The translations under genes and the position numbers were made by a program. The notes below the pieces were generated by a model. It did not search any database, was not told the origin of the DNA, and saw only the letters and a list, made by a program, of their open reading frames with translations. DNA of 64,000 nt. Origin: Allomuricauda sp. ARW1Y1 (GTDB lineage: Bacteria; Bacteroidota; Bacteroidia; Flavobacteriales; Flavobacteriaceae). Of the stretch, positions 1 through 9,400 are shown piece by piece (position 1 is the first letter of the stretch; every line of letters begins with the position of its first letter). The stretch spans positions 310,001 through 374,000 of the forward strand of contig NZ_JACBZU010000002.1 in assembly GCF_013407935.1 (NCBI RefSeq), read 5' to 3'.

Positions 1-1
1 C

Positions 2-1819
2 AAAACCTCAGTGGTCGCCAAGGACACCCCAGCTTTTATCGGTAACCGAATTGGAATTTTTAGCATTCAAAGCCTGTTCCATGCCGTTAAGGAAATGGGC
101 ATGACGGTGGAGGAAGTGGATAAGCTGACAGGTCCAGTTATTGGTCGACCCAAATCCGCCACCTTCCGTACGGTAGATGTGGTTGGACTCGACACTCTTG
201 TGCACGTAGCAAATGGTATCAGTGAAAACTGCAAGGACGATGAACGTCATGAACTGTTCCAACTGCCCGATTTTATCCAAACCATGATGGACAACCAATG
301 GTTGGGCAGTAAATCTGGACAAGGATTCTACAAAAAGGTAAAAGGAGACGATGGCAAGAGTGAAATCCTGACCTTGGATTTGGATACCATGGATTACCGT
401 TCCAAAAAGAGTGCAAAATTTGCAACCTTGGAACTCACCAAGACCATTGATAAGGTCATAGACCGTTTTCCTGTATTGGTAGATGGCAAAGACAAGGCCG
501 GAGAATTCTATCGTAAGAGCTTTGGAGCTTTATTTGCTTACGTGACCCACCGTATTCCAGAAATTACGGACGAATTATACAAAATAGATGATGCCATGAA
601 AGCCGGCTTTGGTTGGGAACACGGACCTTTCCAAATTTGGGATGCTGTGGGACTCGACAAAGGTTTGGAATTTATCAAGGCAGAAGGTCTGGAAGCAGCC
701 CCTTGGGTAGCAGAGATGAAAGCTGCAGGAATGGACTCCTTCTACACCATAAAAGAAGGTAACACCTATTTCTACGATATTCCTAAGAAGACTATGGAGA
801 AAGTTCCAGGTCAGGATGCCTTTATTATTTTGGACAACATCCGAAAAACCAAAGAGGTCTTTAAAAATAGCGGTGTGGTTATCGAGGATTTGGGTGATGG
901 CATCTTAAACTGTGAATTCCAGTCCAAAATGAACACCATCGGTGGCGACGTACTAGCCGGTTTGAACAAAGCCGTAGACCTTGCCGAAAAGGATTTTGCA
1001 GGTTTGGTTATCGGAAACCAAGCGGCCAATTTCTCCGTTGGCGCCAACATCGGAATGATTTTTATGATGGCTGTGGAACAGGAATACGATGAGCTCAATA
1101 TGGCCATCAAAATGTTCCAAGATACGATGATGCGCATGCGCTACAGTTCCATTCCAACCGTAGCTGCTCCCCACGGTATGTGCTTGGGAGGAGGCTGCGA
1201 ACTTTCGCTTCATGCTGATAAGGTGGTGGCCGCGGCCGAAACCTATATTGGATTAGTGGAATTTGGCGTGGGCGTGATTCCAGGTGGCGGAGGTTCCAAA
1301 GAAATGGCGCTACGTGCCTCGGATACCTTCCGAAAAAATGATGTGGAGCTCAATGTGCTTCAGGAGTATTTCTTGACCATTGGTATGGCCAAAGTATCCA
1401 CCTCAGCCTACGAAGCCTTCGATTTGGGTATCCTTCAAAAAGGAAAAGACGTAGTTGTGGTCAATAAAGACCGTCAGATAGCAACAGCAAAAGCCTATGC
1501 GAAAATCATGGCTGATGCAGGCTACACCAAACCTGTGAAGCGAAAGGATGTCAAGGTCCTTGGAAAACAGGCCTTGGGCATGTTCTTGGTAGGAACTGAC
1601 TCCATGGAAGCGGGACACTACATTTCGGAACACGACAAAAAGATTGCCGATAAATTGGCCTACGTCATGGCTGGAGGCGACCTATCTGAAGCGACAATGG
1701 TAAGCGAACAATATCTTTTGGATTTGGAACGGGAAGCCTTTTTGTCCCTTTGTACCGAAAGAAAAACATTGGAACGCATCCAACACATGTTGAAAACGGG
1801 GAAACCCTTGAGAAATTAG
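2..1819 (+). CDS. fadN: 3-hydroxyacyl-CoA dehydrogenase / enoyl-CoA hydratase, FadN type (5' truncated by window edge)
   Basis: Two-step beta-oxidation enzyme that hydrates enoyl-CoA and oxidises the 3-hydroxyacyl-CoA. The reading frame is open from base 2, so the true start and the NAD-binding Rossmann part lie upstream. Visible order is the end of the dehydrogenase domain, its C-terminal helical domains (motif DTPAFIGNRIG at the left edge; second half near residues 165-230), then a crotonase fold from about residue 310 with CLGGGCELSLHAD and GVGVIPGGGGSKEM. Dehydrogenase first and hydratase last is the B. subtilis FadN order, the reverse of E. coli FadB/FadJ. It is followed by fadA and fadE as in the Bacillus fadNAE operon. 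The family is known; the operon function is inferred from this order. Confidence 0.93.
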   Translation, partial: KTSVVAKDTPAFIGNRIGIFSIQSLFHAVKEMGMTVEEVDKLTGPVIGRPKSATFRTVDVVGLDTLVHVANGISENCKDDERHELFQLPDFIQTMMDNQWLGSKSGQGFYKKVKGDDGKSEILTLDLDTMDYRSKKSAKFATLELTKTIDKVIDRFPVLVDGKDKAGEFYRKSFGALFAYVTHRIPEITDELYKIDDAMKAGFGWEHGPFQIWDAVGLDKGLEFIKAEGLEAAPWVAEMKAAGMDSFYTIKEGNTYFYDIPKKTMEKVPGQDAFIILDNIRKTKEVFKNSGVVIEDLGDGILNCEFQSKMNTIGGDVLAGLNKAVDLAEKDFAGLVIGNQAANFSVGANIGMIFMMAVEQEYDELNMAIKMFQDTMMRMRYSSIPTVAAPHGMCLGGGCELSLHADKVVAAAETYIGLVEFGVGVIPGGGGSKEMALRASDTFRKNDVELNVLQEYFLTIGMAKVSTSAYEAFDLGILQKGKDVVVVNKDRQIATAKAYAKIMADAGYTKPVKRKDVKVLGKQALGMFLVGTDSMEAGHYISEHDKKIADKLAYVMAGGDLSEATMVSEQYLLDLEREAFLSLCTERKTLERIQHMLKTGKPLRN

Positions 1820-1824
1820 ACACA

Positions 1825-1879
1825 AGAATCAAGACAAAAGAGCCAAGACCCAAAATCCTGACTCTTGGTTCTTGAATCT
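1825..1879. repeat. Inverted 7-bp-periodic repeat (empty heptad element) between fadN and fadA
   Basis: The left arm carries AGA at 1825, 1832, 1839 and 1846. The right arm carries TCC at 1856 and TCT at 1863, 1870 and 1877. All steps are exactly 7 bp. The arms 1825-1848 and 1856-1879 are complementary at 18 of 24 positions by eye, so the transcript can fold into a long imperfect hairpin. It fills the fadN-fadA gap except for 17 A-rich bases before the fadA start. There is no U-run, so a simple terminator is unlikely. Confidence 0.8.
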
Positions 1880-1896
1880 AAAAATCAAAAAGAAAA

Positions 1897-3087
1897 ATGA
1901 AAACAGCATACATAGTAAAAGGATATAGAACAGCCGTGGGCAAAGCGCCAAAGGGATTGTTCCGGTTTAAGCGACCTGACGAACTGGCCGCGGAGACCAT
2001 CGAGTACATGATGAACGAGTTGCCCCAGCTCGACAAAAAACGTATTGATGACGTTATCGTTGGAAATGCCATGCCCGAAGCCGAACAAGGTTTAAACATG
2101 GGACGGCTCATCTCCCTGATGGGATTGAACATCGAGGATGTCCCTGGGGTGACCGTGAATCGCTATTGCGCATCTGGATTGGAGACCATTGGCATTGCTA
2201 CGGCGAAAATACAATCAGGAATGGCGGATTGCATCATTGCAGGTGGTGCGGAAAGCATGAGCTACATACCCATGGGAGGTTACAAACCTACCCCGGATTA
2301 TGCTACTGCTAAAGCAGGGCACGAGGACTACTACTGGGGTATGGGACTTACAGCCGAAGCTGTGGCCCAGCAATTCAAAGTTTCCCGTGAAGACCAAGAC
2401 GAATTTGCCTTCAACTCCCATATGAAAGCACTTAAAGCACAGGAGGAAAACCGTTTTCAAGACCAAATCGTGCCCATTGAGGTGGAACACACCTTTGTGA
2501 ACGAGGCAGGAAAGAAAGAGACAAAGACCTACACGGTCAACAAAGATGAAGGCCCAAGGAAAGGGACTAACATCCCAACCTTGAACAAATTGAGACCCGT
2601 ATTTGCCGAAGGTGGAAGTGTTACGGCAGGTAATTCATCCCAAATGAGCGATGGTGCTGCCTTTGTAATGGTGATGAGCGAAGAAATGGTAAAAGAGCTG
2701 AATCTAGAACCCGTTGCACGTTTAGTGAATTATGCCGCTGCAGGTGTGGAACCAAGAATTATGGGAATTGGCCCCGTAAAAGCCATTCCGAAGGCTCTAA
2801 AACAGGCTGGATTAAAACAGGACCAAATAGACCTTATCGAATTGAACGAAGCCTTCGCTTCACAATCCTTAGCGGTAATTCGTGAGTTGGGACTCAACCA
2901 AGACATCGTAAACGTCAACGGTGGAGCCATAGCACTAGGTCACCCCCTTGGTTGTACTGGAGCCAAATTATCCGTTCAACTTTTTGATGAGATGCGAAAA
3001 CGCGACATGAAAGGAAAGTATGGTATGGTAACCATGTGCGTGGGTACTGGTCAAGGAGCGGCGGGAATATTTGAGTTTCTTTCTTAA
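1897..3087 (+). CDS. fadA: Acetyl-CoA C-acyltransferase (3-ketoacyl-CoA thiolase)
   Basis: Last step of beta-oxidation: thiolytic cleavage of 3-ketoacyl-CoA to acetyl-CoA and a shortened acyl-CoA, in the cytoplasm. The 396 residues are full length for the family. The nucleophilic cysteine is Cys91 in NRYCASGLE. The second catalytic region shows GGAIALGHPLGCTGAK near the C terminus, followed by MCVGTGQGAAGIFE. It is the second gene of the fadN-fadA-fadE operon, 77 bp after fadN. It is followed at once by the inverted heptad element that carries the four-helix-bundle gene. Confidence 0.95.
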   Translation: MKTAYIVKGYRTAVGKAPKGLFRFKRPDELAAETIEYMMNELPQLDKKRIDDVIVGNAMPEAEQGLNMGRLISLMGLNIEDVPGVTVNRYCASGLETIGIATAKIQSGMADCIIAGGAESMSYIPMGGYKPTPDYATAKAGHEDYYWGMGLTAEAVAQQFKVSREDQDEFAFNSHMKALKAQEENRFQDQIVPIEVEHTFVNEAGKKETKTYTVNKDEGPRKGTNIPTLNKLRPVFAEGGSVTAGNSSQMSDGAAFVMVMSEEMVKELNLEPVARLVNYAAAGVEPRIMGIGPVKAIPKALKQAGLKQDQIDLIELNEAFASQSLAVIRELGLNQDIVNVNGGAIALGHPLGCTGAKLSVQLFDEMRKRDMKGKYGMVTMCVGTGQGAAGIFEFLS

Positions 3088-3510
3088 GGTTAAAGAAAAA
3101 AGACTACAGAAAAGAGATGTTCCAAATGAAAAGGCATAACTATAAAAACTTGAAAATCTGGTCGCTTGGATTGGAAATTGCAAATGACATTTCTGATTTG
3201 CTCATTCATTTCCCTAAACACGAAAGATATGACCTAAGTTCCCAGATAAGTAGATGCTCCGTGTCCATGCCGAGCAATATAGCTGAAGGATCTGCGAGAA
3301 CGGACAAATCTTTTAAGTATTTCATAGATATTGCTTTGGGATCCTCCTTTGAATTAGGAACACAGCTTTTGGTTGCAAAACATAGAAAATATATTAATAC
3401 TGAAATTTTAAAAACACTTGAAGATAAAATTGAAGAATGGCAAAAGATGACCATGGGTTTTCAAAACGGGTTGGAATAGGTCTTTCCTCTATTTTCTATC
3501 TTCTTTAATC
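3088..3510 (+). mobile_element. Putative IVS-like element: inverted heptad repeats enclosing a four-helix-bundle ORF
   Basis: The element starts at the base after the fadA stop and ends 10 bp before the fadE start. The left arm (3088-3125) has AGA at 3094, 3101, 3108 and 3115. The right arm (3471-3510) has TCT at 3481, 3488, 3495 and 3502. Steps are exactly 7 bp. The arms are inverted copies: the outer ends share TTAAAGAA and the inner ends TTCCAA, with partial matches between. The inner matches lie inside the first and last codons of the enclosed ORF. The arms are seen directly; mobility is inferred by analogy with 23S rRNA intervening sequences. Confidence 0.55.
3117..3479 (+). CDS. Four-helix bundle protein, 23S rRNA-intervening-sequence (S23/bAvd-like) family
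   Basis: A 120-residue protein of the TIGR02436/PF05635 type, known from ORFs in 23S rRNA intervening sequences and as relatives of the Avd protein of diversity-generating retroelements. The diagnostic segment is SQISRCSVSMPSNIAEGSAR near residues 41-60, followed by helical segments ending in IEEWQKMTMGF. The molecular function is not established. A second in-frame ATG at 3126 is possible, but starting at 3117 places the inner repeat arm inside the first codons. It lies in sense orientation between fadA and fadE, where it has no metabolic reason to be. No reverse transcriptase is in the window. Confidence 0.88.
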   Translation: MFQMKRHNYKNLKIWSLGLEIANDISDLLIHFPKHERYDLSSQISRCSVSMPSNIAEGSARTDKSFKYFIDIALGSSFELGTQLLVAKHRKYINTEILKTLEDKIEEWQKMTMGFQNGLE

Positions 3511-3520
3511 ATTAACAAAA

Positions 3521-5326
3521 ATGGAAACAGCAGAAAAAGACATACTGAGAGGTGGTCAATTTTTGGTCAAGGAGACCAAATGTGAGGACGTTTTCACCCT
3601 TGAAGACCTCAATGAAGAGCAAAAGATGATGCGCGAAAGCACCAAGGAGTTCGTAGACAGAGAGCTATGGGCACACTGGGAGCGTTTTGAGAAAAAAGAC
3701 TACGCCTACACCGAAGAATGCATGCGAAAAGCAGGTGAGCTAGGTCTGCTGAGCGTAGCCGTACCAGAATCGTATGGTGGTATGGGAATGGGCTTTGTGT
3801 CCACCATGTTGGTGTGTGACTACATTTCTGGGGCCACAGGATCATTTAGTACAGCCTTTGGAGCGCACACCGGAATCGGGACCATGCCGATTACGCTATA
3901 CGGAACAGAGGAGCAAAAACAAAAATACGTTCCCAAATTGGCTAGCGGTGAGTGGTTTGGCGCCTATTGCTTAACAGAACCAGGAGCAGGTTCGGATGCC
4001 AACTCCGGTAAAACCAAAGCTGTTCTTTCAGAAGATGGGAAGTATTACAGCATTACAGGACAAAAAATGTGGATTTCCAACGCAGGCTTCTGCAATCTGT
4101 TCATTGTATTTGCGCGTATTGAAGATGACAAGAACATCACAGGCTTTATTGTTGAAAACGATCCAAGCAATGGCATAAGCTTAGGTGATGAGGAAAAGAA
4201 ATTAGGTATCCACTCCTCCTCTACCCGACAAGTATTCTTCAACGAGACCAAAGTACCCGCAGAAAATATGCTTTCCGAGAGAGGCAATGGATTCAAAATC
4301 GCCATGAACGCCTTAAATGTAGGTCGTATCAAATTGGCTGCCGCTTGTTTGGAAGCACAACGCCGTGTGATCAACGAGGCTACGAAATATGCCAATGAGC
4401 GTGTTCAGTTCAAAACACCTATCATCAATTTTGGAGCCATAAAAGCAAAAATTGCAGACATGGCCACCAACGCTTATGTGGATGAAGCTGCATGCTACCG
4501 TGCCGCCAAAAATATCGAGGATAGAATCGCCATTCGCGAAGCCAGCGGTAACTCCCATCAAGAAGCGGAACTGAAAGGTGTAGAGGAATACGCCATTGAA
4601 TGCTCTATTTTGAAAGTAGCCGTTTCCGAGCACGTGCAACATACTACGGATGAAGGCATCCAAGTATTCGGAGGAATGGGCTTTAGCGCTGATACTCCAA
4701 TGGAATCGGCATGGAGAGACGCTCGAATCTCTAGAATTTATGAAGGTACGAACGAAATCAACCGTATGCTTTCCGTAGGCATGTTGGTAAAAAAAGCCAT
4801 GAAAGGTCATGTGGACCTTTTAGGGCCAGCCACTGCCGTGGGCGAAGAGTTGATGGGAATTCCATCCTTCGATACACCTGATTTTTCAGAATTGTTGTCC
4901 GAAGAAAAGGACTTGCTTGCCCGATTGAAGAAAGTATTCTTGATGGTCGCCGGTAGTGCCGTTCAAAAGTTTGGACCCGATTTGGAAAAACACCAAATGT
5001 TGTTGATGGCCGCTTCAGATATCTTGATTCAAATCTACATGGCAGAATCAGCCCTACTTAGAACCGAGAAAAATGCAAAACGCTTCGGCGAAGAGGCACA
5101 AGCTACCCAAATCGCCATGTCCAAGCTGTATTTGTATAGGGCGGTGGACATCATCCAACAAAAGGCCAAGGAAGCCATCGTATCCTTTGCCGAAGGTGAT
5201 GAACAACGTATGATGTTAATGGGACTTAAAAGATTCACAAAGTACGCTAACCAGCCCAATGTGGTAAAACTTAGAACGCAGATTGCGGACAAAGTGGCCG
5301 CTGACAATGGGTATACCTTTGACTAA
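3521..5326 (+). CDS. fadE: Acyl-CoA dehydrogenase
   Basis: FAD-dependent first step of beta-oxidation, oxidising acyl-CoA to trans-2-enoyl-CoA and passing electrons to ETF. The 601 residues fit the longer FadE/VLCAD-like class: an N-terminal helical domain, a middle beta domain with CLTEPGAGSDANS and GQKMWISNAG, a C-terminal helical domain and a roughly 170-residue extension. The catalytic glutamate is Glu408 in IYEGTNEIN. It is the third enzyme of the fadNAE operon and is followed by a strong terminator at 5365. The start at 3521 is the only methionine fitting the conserved N terminus. Confidence 0.94.
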   Translation: METAEKDILRGGQFLVKETKCEDVFTLEDLNEEQKMMRESTKEFVDRELWAHWERFEKKDYAYTEECMRKAGELGLLSVAVPESYGGMGMGFVSTMLVCDYISGATGSFSTAFGAHTGIGTMPITLYGTEEQKQKYVPKLASGEWFGAYCLTEPGAGSDANSGKTKAVLSEDGKYYSITGQKMWISNAGFCNLFIVFARIEDDKNITGFIVENDPSNGISLGDEEKKLGIHSSSTRQVFFNETKVPAENMLSERGNGFKIAMNALNVGRIKLAAACLEAQRRVINEATKYANERVQFKTPIINFGAIKAKIADMATNAYVDEAACYRAAKNIEDRIAIREASGNSHQEAELKGVEEYAIECSILKVAVSEHVQHTTDEGIQVFGGMGFSADTPMESAWRDARISRIYEGTNEINRMLSVGMLVKKAMKGHVDLLGPATAVGEELMGIPSFDTPDFSELLSEEKDLLARLKKVFLMVAGSAVQKFGPDLEKHQMLLMAASDILIQIYMAESALLRTEKNAKRFGEEAQATQIAMSKLYLYRAVDIIQQKAKEAIVSFAEGDEQRMMLMGLKRFTKYANQPNVVKLRTQIADKVAADNGYTFD

Positions 5327-5364
5327 TTCCAATAATCATGGGGGAATACACCCTCCAAGATTTG

Positions 5365-5391
5365 AAAACGCCCCGGTCGGGGCGTTTTTTT
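5365..5391 (+). terminator. Intrinsic terminator of the fad operon
   Basis: GC stem CGCCCCG / CGGGGCG (5369-5375 with 5378-5384), with an A-run before and a T-run after. It lies 38 bp beyond fadE. The rest of 5327-5628 shows no gene and no clear promoter match; the last 60 bp before 5629 are very AT-rich. Confidence 0.88.
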
Positions 5392-5628
5392 ATGATTACT
5401 GCTGAATAATTTGCCCTTCATTTTCAACTGCATCAGGGGTTACAGCAACTTAATTTCAGGTATCTATTTCGACATGTGCTTTGTGCGTTGAAAACAGTAT
5501 TTGGGTCTCCGGAAACGCAAACTGAAAAAATGTTTGTGCTCTCTTGTATTTTCTGTCAAATCTTTTCTAAAATGATGTAACAATTTCATTATTTTTAAAA
5601 CTAATCATTACAACATAAAAACTTAAAA

Positions 5629-6399
5629 ATGAAAGCGTTAAAATTAACCATTACACTTATCGCTGTTGCACTGGCCATGCCGCTTCAGGCGCAAACCGCG
5701 GATGAAATCATCGAAAATTATTTTGAGAACACGGGTGGACTCGATAATTGGAAAAATTTAGAGGGCATCAAAATGACCGCCAAAGTGAACCAGGGCGGTA
5801 TGGAAATTCCTTTGGAAATCTATAATCTAAAAGATGGTCGACAAATGACGAAAATCACCTTTCAGGGTAAGGAAATCAAACAAGGAGTATTTGATGGAGA
5901 AACGCTCTGGAGCCATAACTTTATGACCATGAAAGCGGAAAAATCGGATGCCGAGGAAACCTCCAATTTTAAACTGAACACCAACGACTTTCCTGATTCC
6001 TTTATTGACTACAAAGAAAAAGGGTACACCGTTGAGCTTCTTGGCACTGAAACTATAGATGGAACGGAGACCTTCAAGATAAAATTGGTCAAAGAACCCA
6101 TTACCATTGATGGTACGCAACAGGATGATGTTTCGTATTACTTTTTTGACAAAGACAATTTTGTACCCATCGCAATGCAGTCCGAAATTAAATCAGGACC
6201 AGCTAAAGGACAGGTTAGCGAAGTAACCATGAGCGATTATCAAGAAGTAAATGGCATGTACTTTCCATTTTCCATGACACAGGGCGTAAAGGATGGTCAA
6301 GCGCAGCCTATCACCATTGACAGCATCGAACTCAACCCTGCCATTGCAGATACTGAATTTGCTTTCCCAGATGAAGTGGGCGAGACTGAAAAAAAATAA
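5629..6399 (+). CDS. LolA-like outer-membrane lipoprotein-sorting family protein, exported
   Basis: 256 residues with a signal peptide (about residues 1-21, ending LQAQ). The body resembles the LolA/LolB-fold outer-membrane lipoprotein-sorting proteins common in Bacteroidota: alternating beta strands, the repeated themes LEGIKMTAKVNQGG and VSEVTMSDYQEVNGMYFPF, and a long C-terminal strand region. It probably binds a hydrophobic ligand in the periplasm, but substrate and partner are unknown. It stands alone between two terminators, so it is probably monocistronic. The fold assignment is moderately sure and the function is open. Confidence 0.7.
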   Translation: MKALKLTITLIAVALAMPLQAQTADEIIENYFENTGGLDNWKNLEGIKMTAKVNQGGMEIPLEIYNLKDGRQMTKITFQGKEIKQGVFDGETLWSHNFMTMKAEKSDAEETSNFKLNTNDFPDSFIDYKEKGYTVELLGTETIDGTETFKIKLVKEPITIDGTQQDDVSYYFFDKDNFVPIAMQSEIKSGPAKGQVSEVTMSDYQEVNGMYFPFSMTQGVKDGQAQPITIDSIELNPAIADTEFAFPDEVGETEKK

Positions 6400-6412
6400 A
6401 ATCCGATACCAA

Positions 6413-6440
6413 GGCCCTATCTTTTTAGGGTCTTTTTTTT
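6413..6440 (+). terminator. Intrinsic terminator
   Basis: Stem GGCCCTA (6413-6419) pairing with TAGGGTC (6426-6432), with one G-T wobble, followed by eight T. It lies 13 bp after the LolA-like gene and 14 bp before the next start. Confidence 0.82.
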
Positions 6441-6453
6441 AAACTGACATGGA

Positions 6454-9400
6454 ATGAAAAAACTACAATTTGTTTGGACCGTTCTTTCGGTCCTATCTAT
6501 GGCTGCGGGATACTCCCAAACCTTGGAGGAAATTGACGGCAAAGCGCTTTTTGGTGATTTGACCGCACGACATATAGGGCCTGCGCTGATGAGCGGGCGT
6601 ATCAACGACATGGAAACCCACCCGACCAATAGCCGCATTGTGTATGCCGGGACCGCTGGCGGTGGGGTATGGAAATCCAGTGATGGTGGAACAACCTTCA
6701 ATCCCATTTTTGACGATTACTGCCAATCGATTGGAGCAGTGGCACTGGACCCCAACGACCCAGATAATACCGTTTATGTAGGTACTGGGGAAACATGGAC
6801 CAGAAATAGTGTATCCATTGGCGATGGACTTTATAAAAGCACGGATGGTGGCGCCAACTGGAACAAAATAGGATTTGAAAAATCGGAACGGATTGCCAAT
6901 ATCATTGTAAACCCAAACAACTCCCAAGAAATTTATGTTGGGGTTTTGGGAGCGCTTTGGGGCGATAGTGAAGAACGTGGCGTATATAAATCCACCGATG
7001 GCGGAGCAACTTGGGAACAGCTTTTGTACGTTGATCCAAAAACAGGATGTGCCGATTTGGCCATGGACCCTACAAATCCCGACATCCTATACGCTTCTAT
7101 GTGGGAATTCCGAAGAACAGGCTGGTCTTTTGAGTCCGGTGGCGACAAAAGTGCGCTCTACAAATCTACGGATGGAGGAAAAACATGGAACAAAATCCAC
7201 AATGGCTTCCCAGCAGGGAAATTGGGCCGATTGGCCATTGCAGTGGCACCTTCAAACCCCAACGTGCTTTACACGGTCATCGAGGCAGAAAAGGATGAGC
7301 GCAAAGGCCTGTACCGCAGTAATGATGCCGGTGCCTCTTGGGAACAGTTGAACAACGATTTTGGAATTACAGTAAGACCCTTCTATTTCTCAAGGATTGT
7401 CGTCGACCCAAAAAATGAGAATGTAGTTGTGAAAGGCGGTTTAAGTGGTTCCATTTCCAGAGATGGTGGAAAAACATTCAAAAACCTAGGAAATATGCAC
7501 TCCGATATTCATGATATGGTATTCCATATCAAAGATTCCGATATCATGTACGTAGGAACCGATGGAGGTGTTTATCGTACCTGGGATGGCGGTACGACCA
7601 TGGAAATTGTGGAAAATCTTCCACTTTCCCAGTTTTATCAAGTTAGTGTGGACGATGCCGAACCTTACAATGTATATGGAGGATTGCAGGATAATGGCTC
7701 TTGGTGGGGACCTTCCTCCTCTCCAAATGGTGTTGAGGCACGTGATTGGAACTCCATAGGTGCCGGGGATGGTTTCCGTGTGTTGAAGCATCCCACGAAA
7801 CCCATCATTTATTCAGAAATGCAGGGAGCGGAAAATGTGTGGCGCATCGACACGGAACGGCAATTGACCAAGACCATTCAACCACTTCCCGTAAGCGAGG
7901 ACCAAAAACTACGCTGGAATTGGAATGCACCAATGGCCATTAGTGCACATCAACCAGACCGTTTCTACATGGGCAGCCAATACCTTCATAAATCGGAAGA
8001 TATGGGAGATACTTGGGAAATCATCTCGCCCGACCTGACCACAAACGACCCCGCCAAGCAGAATCAAGAAGATTCCGGCGGACTTTCCATGGATAATTCA
8101 GGGGCAGAAAATCATACCACCATTTTTACCATTGCCGAATCCACATTGGATGAAAACGTCATTTGGGTGGGTACGGATGATGGGAATGTTCAAGTGACCC
8201 AAGATGGTGGCAAAACATGGACGAATACCGTGGCCAACATTCCCGGTCTACCAAAAAACACATGGTGCTATCATATTGAAGCCAGTGTTTTTGACAAAGG
8301 TACCGCCTATGCCGTTTTCGATGGTCACACCATGAACGATATGACGCCCTATGCCTTTAAAACCACGGACTTTGGTAAAACATGGACGAGCATAATTTCT
8401 GATGATGTGGTTGGTTTCGCCAGAAACATTCAGGAAGACTACGAAAATCCAGACCTATTGTTTCTAGGAACTGAATTTGGACTGTACATCACTATGGATG
8501 GTGGAAAGAATTGGAAAAAATTCACCAACAATATGCCCGCAGTAGCCGTTCACTTTATCGAACTACATAAAAAGACCAACGATTTGGTCATGGGCACACA
8601 CGGTAGAGGAATAATTATTTTGGATGACATATCCCCTCTTCGCAGTATCAATAACAAAGTGTTGGGAAAGACCCTGCATTTTTTTGAGACACCTGATACC
8701 GAAATCAGCGAAACCAGTTCTTTCAGTGGAAATTTTGGAACTGAAACCCAATTTGTTGGGAGCAACAAAACCAAGGATGTCCAAATTAAATACTATCTGA
8801 ACAAGAGGCATACCTTTGGCAAGATGACCATGGTGATTGAAGACATGGAGGGTAACCAGATTGCCGAATTAGGTCCAGGTAAATCAAAAGGCATCAACGT
8901 GGTCAACTGGAACTACACCCGAAAAGTACCTAAAGTCGCCAAAGGAAAAACCTTTAGTTTTGGTGGGTTTACAGCGCCAAAGGTACCCGCGGGCACCTAC
9001 AAAGCGGTCATTACGAAAGGGAAGGAAACATTTGAGCATACCTTTAATCTGGTATACGACAAGAATTCACCTTTAACGGAAAAAGACCGTGAACTGAAAG
9101 AAGTAACGACCATGAAGCTATATGATATGACCCAAGAGCTTGCCTATTTGGTATATGAATTGGACGAAATCATGGAAAATGCGAATACCGCTGGTGACAA
9201 AAAAACGGTAGAGAAATTAAACAGTCTCAAAGAAACCCTGGTCATTACCACTGGCGATAATTATGTGGGCAGCGCGGAACCACAATTACGGGAACGAATG
9301 GCCGATCTGTATAGCAAGGTCGCCTCAAACTATGACAAGCCCTCCGCTGCGGAGCTTAAAAATTTGGAAGTGATAGCAGAACGGTTCAATACCGCTAAAA

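Noticed and set aside
3117-3479. Diversity-generating retroelement, because of the Avd-like four-helix bundle
   Set aside because: No reverse transcriptase, template repeat or variable repeat was seen anywhere in the window.
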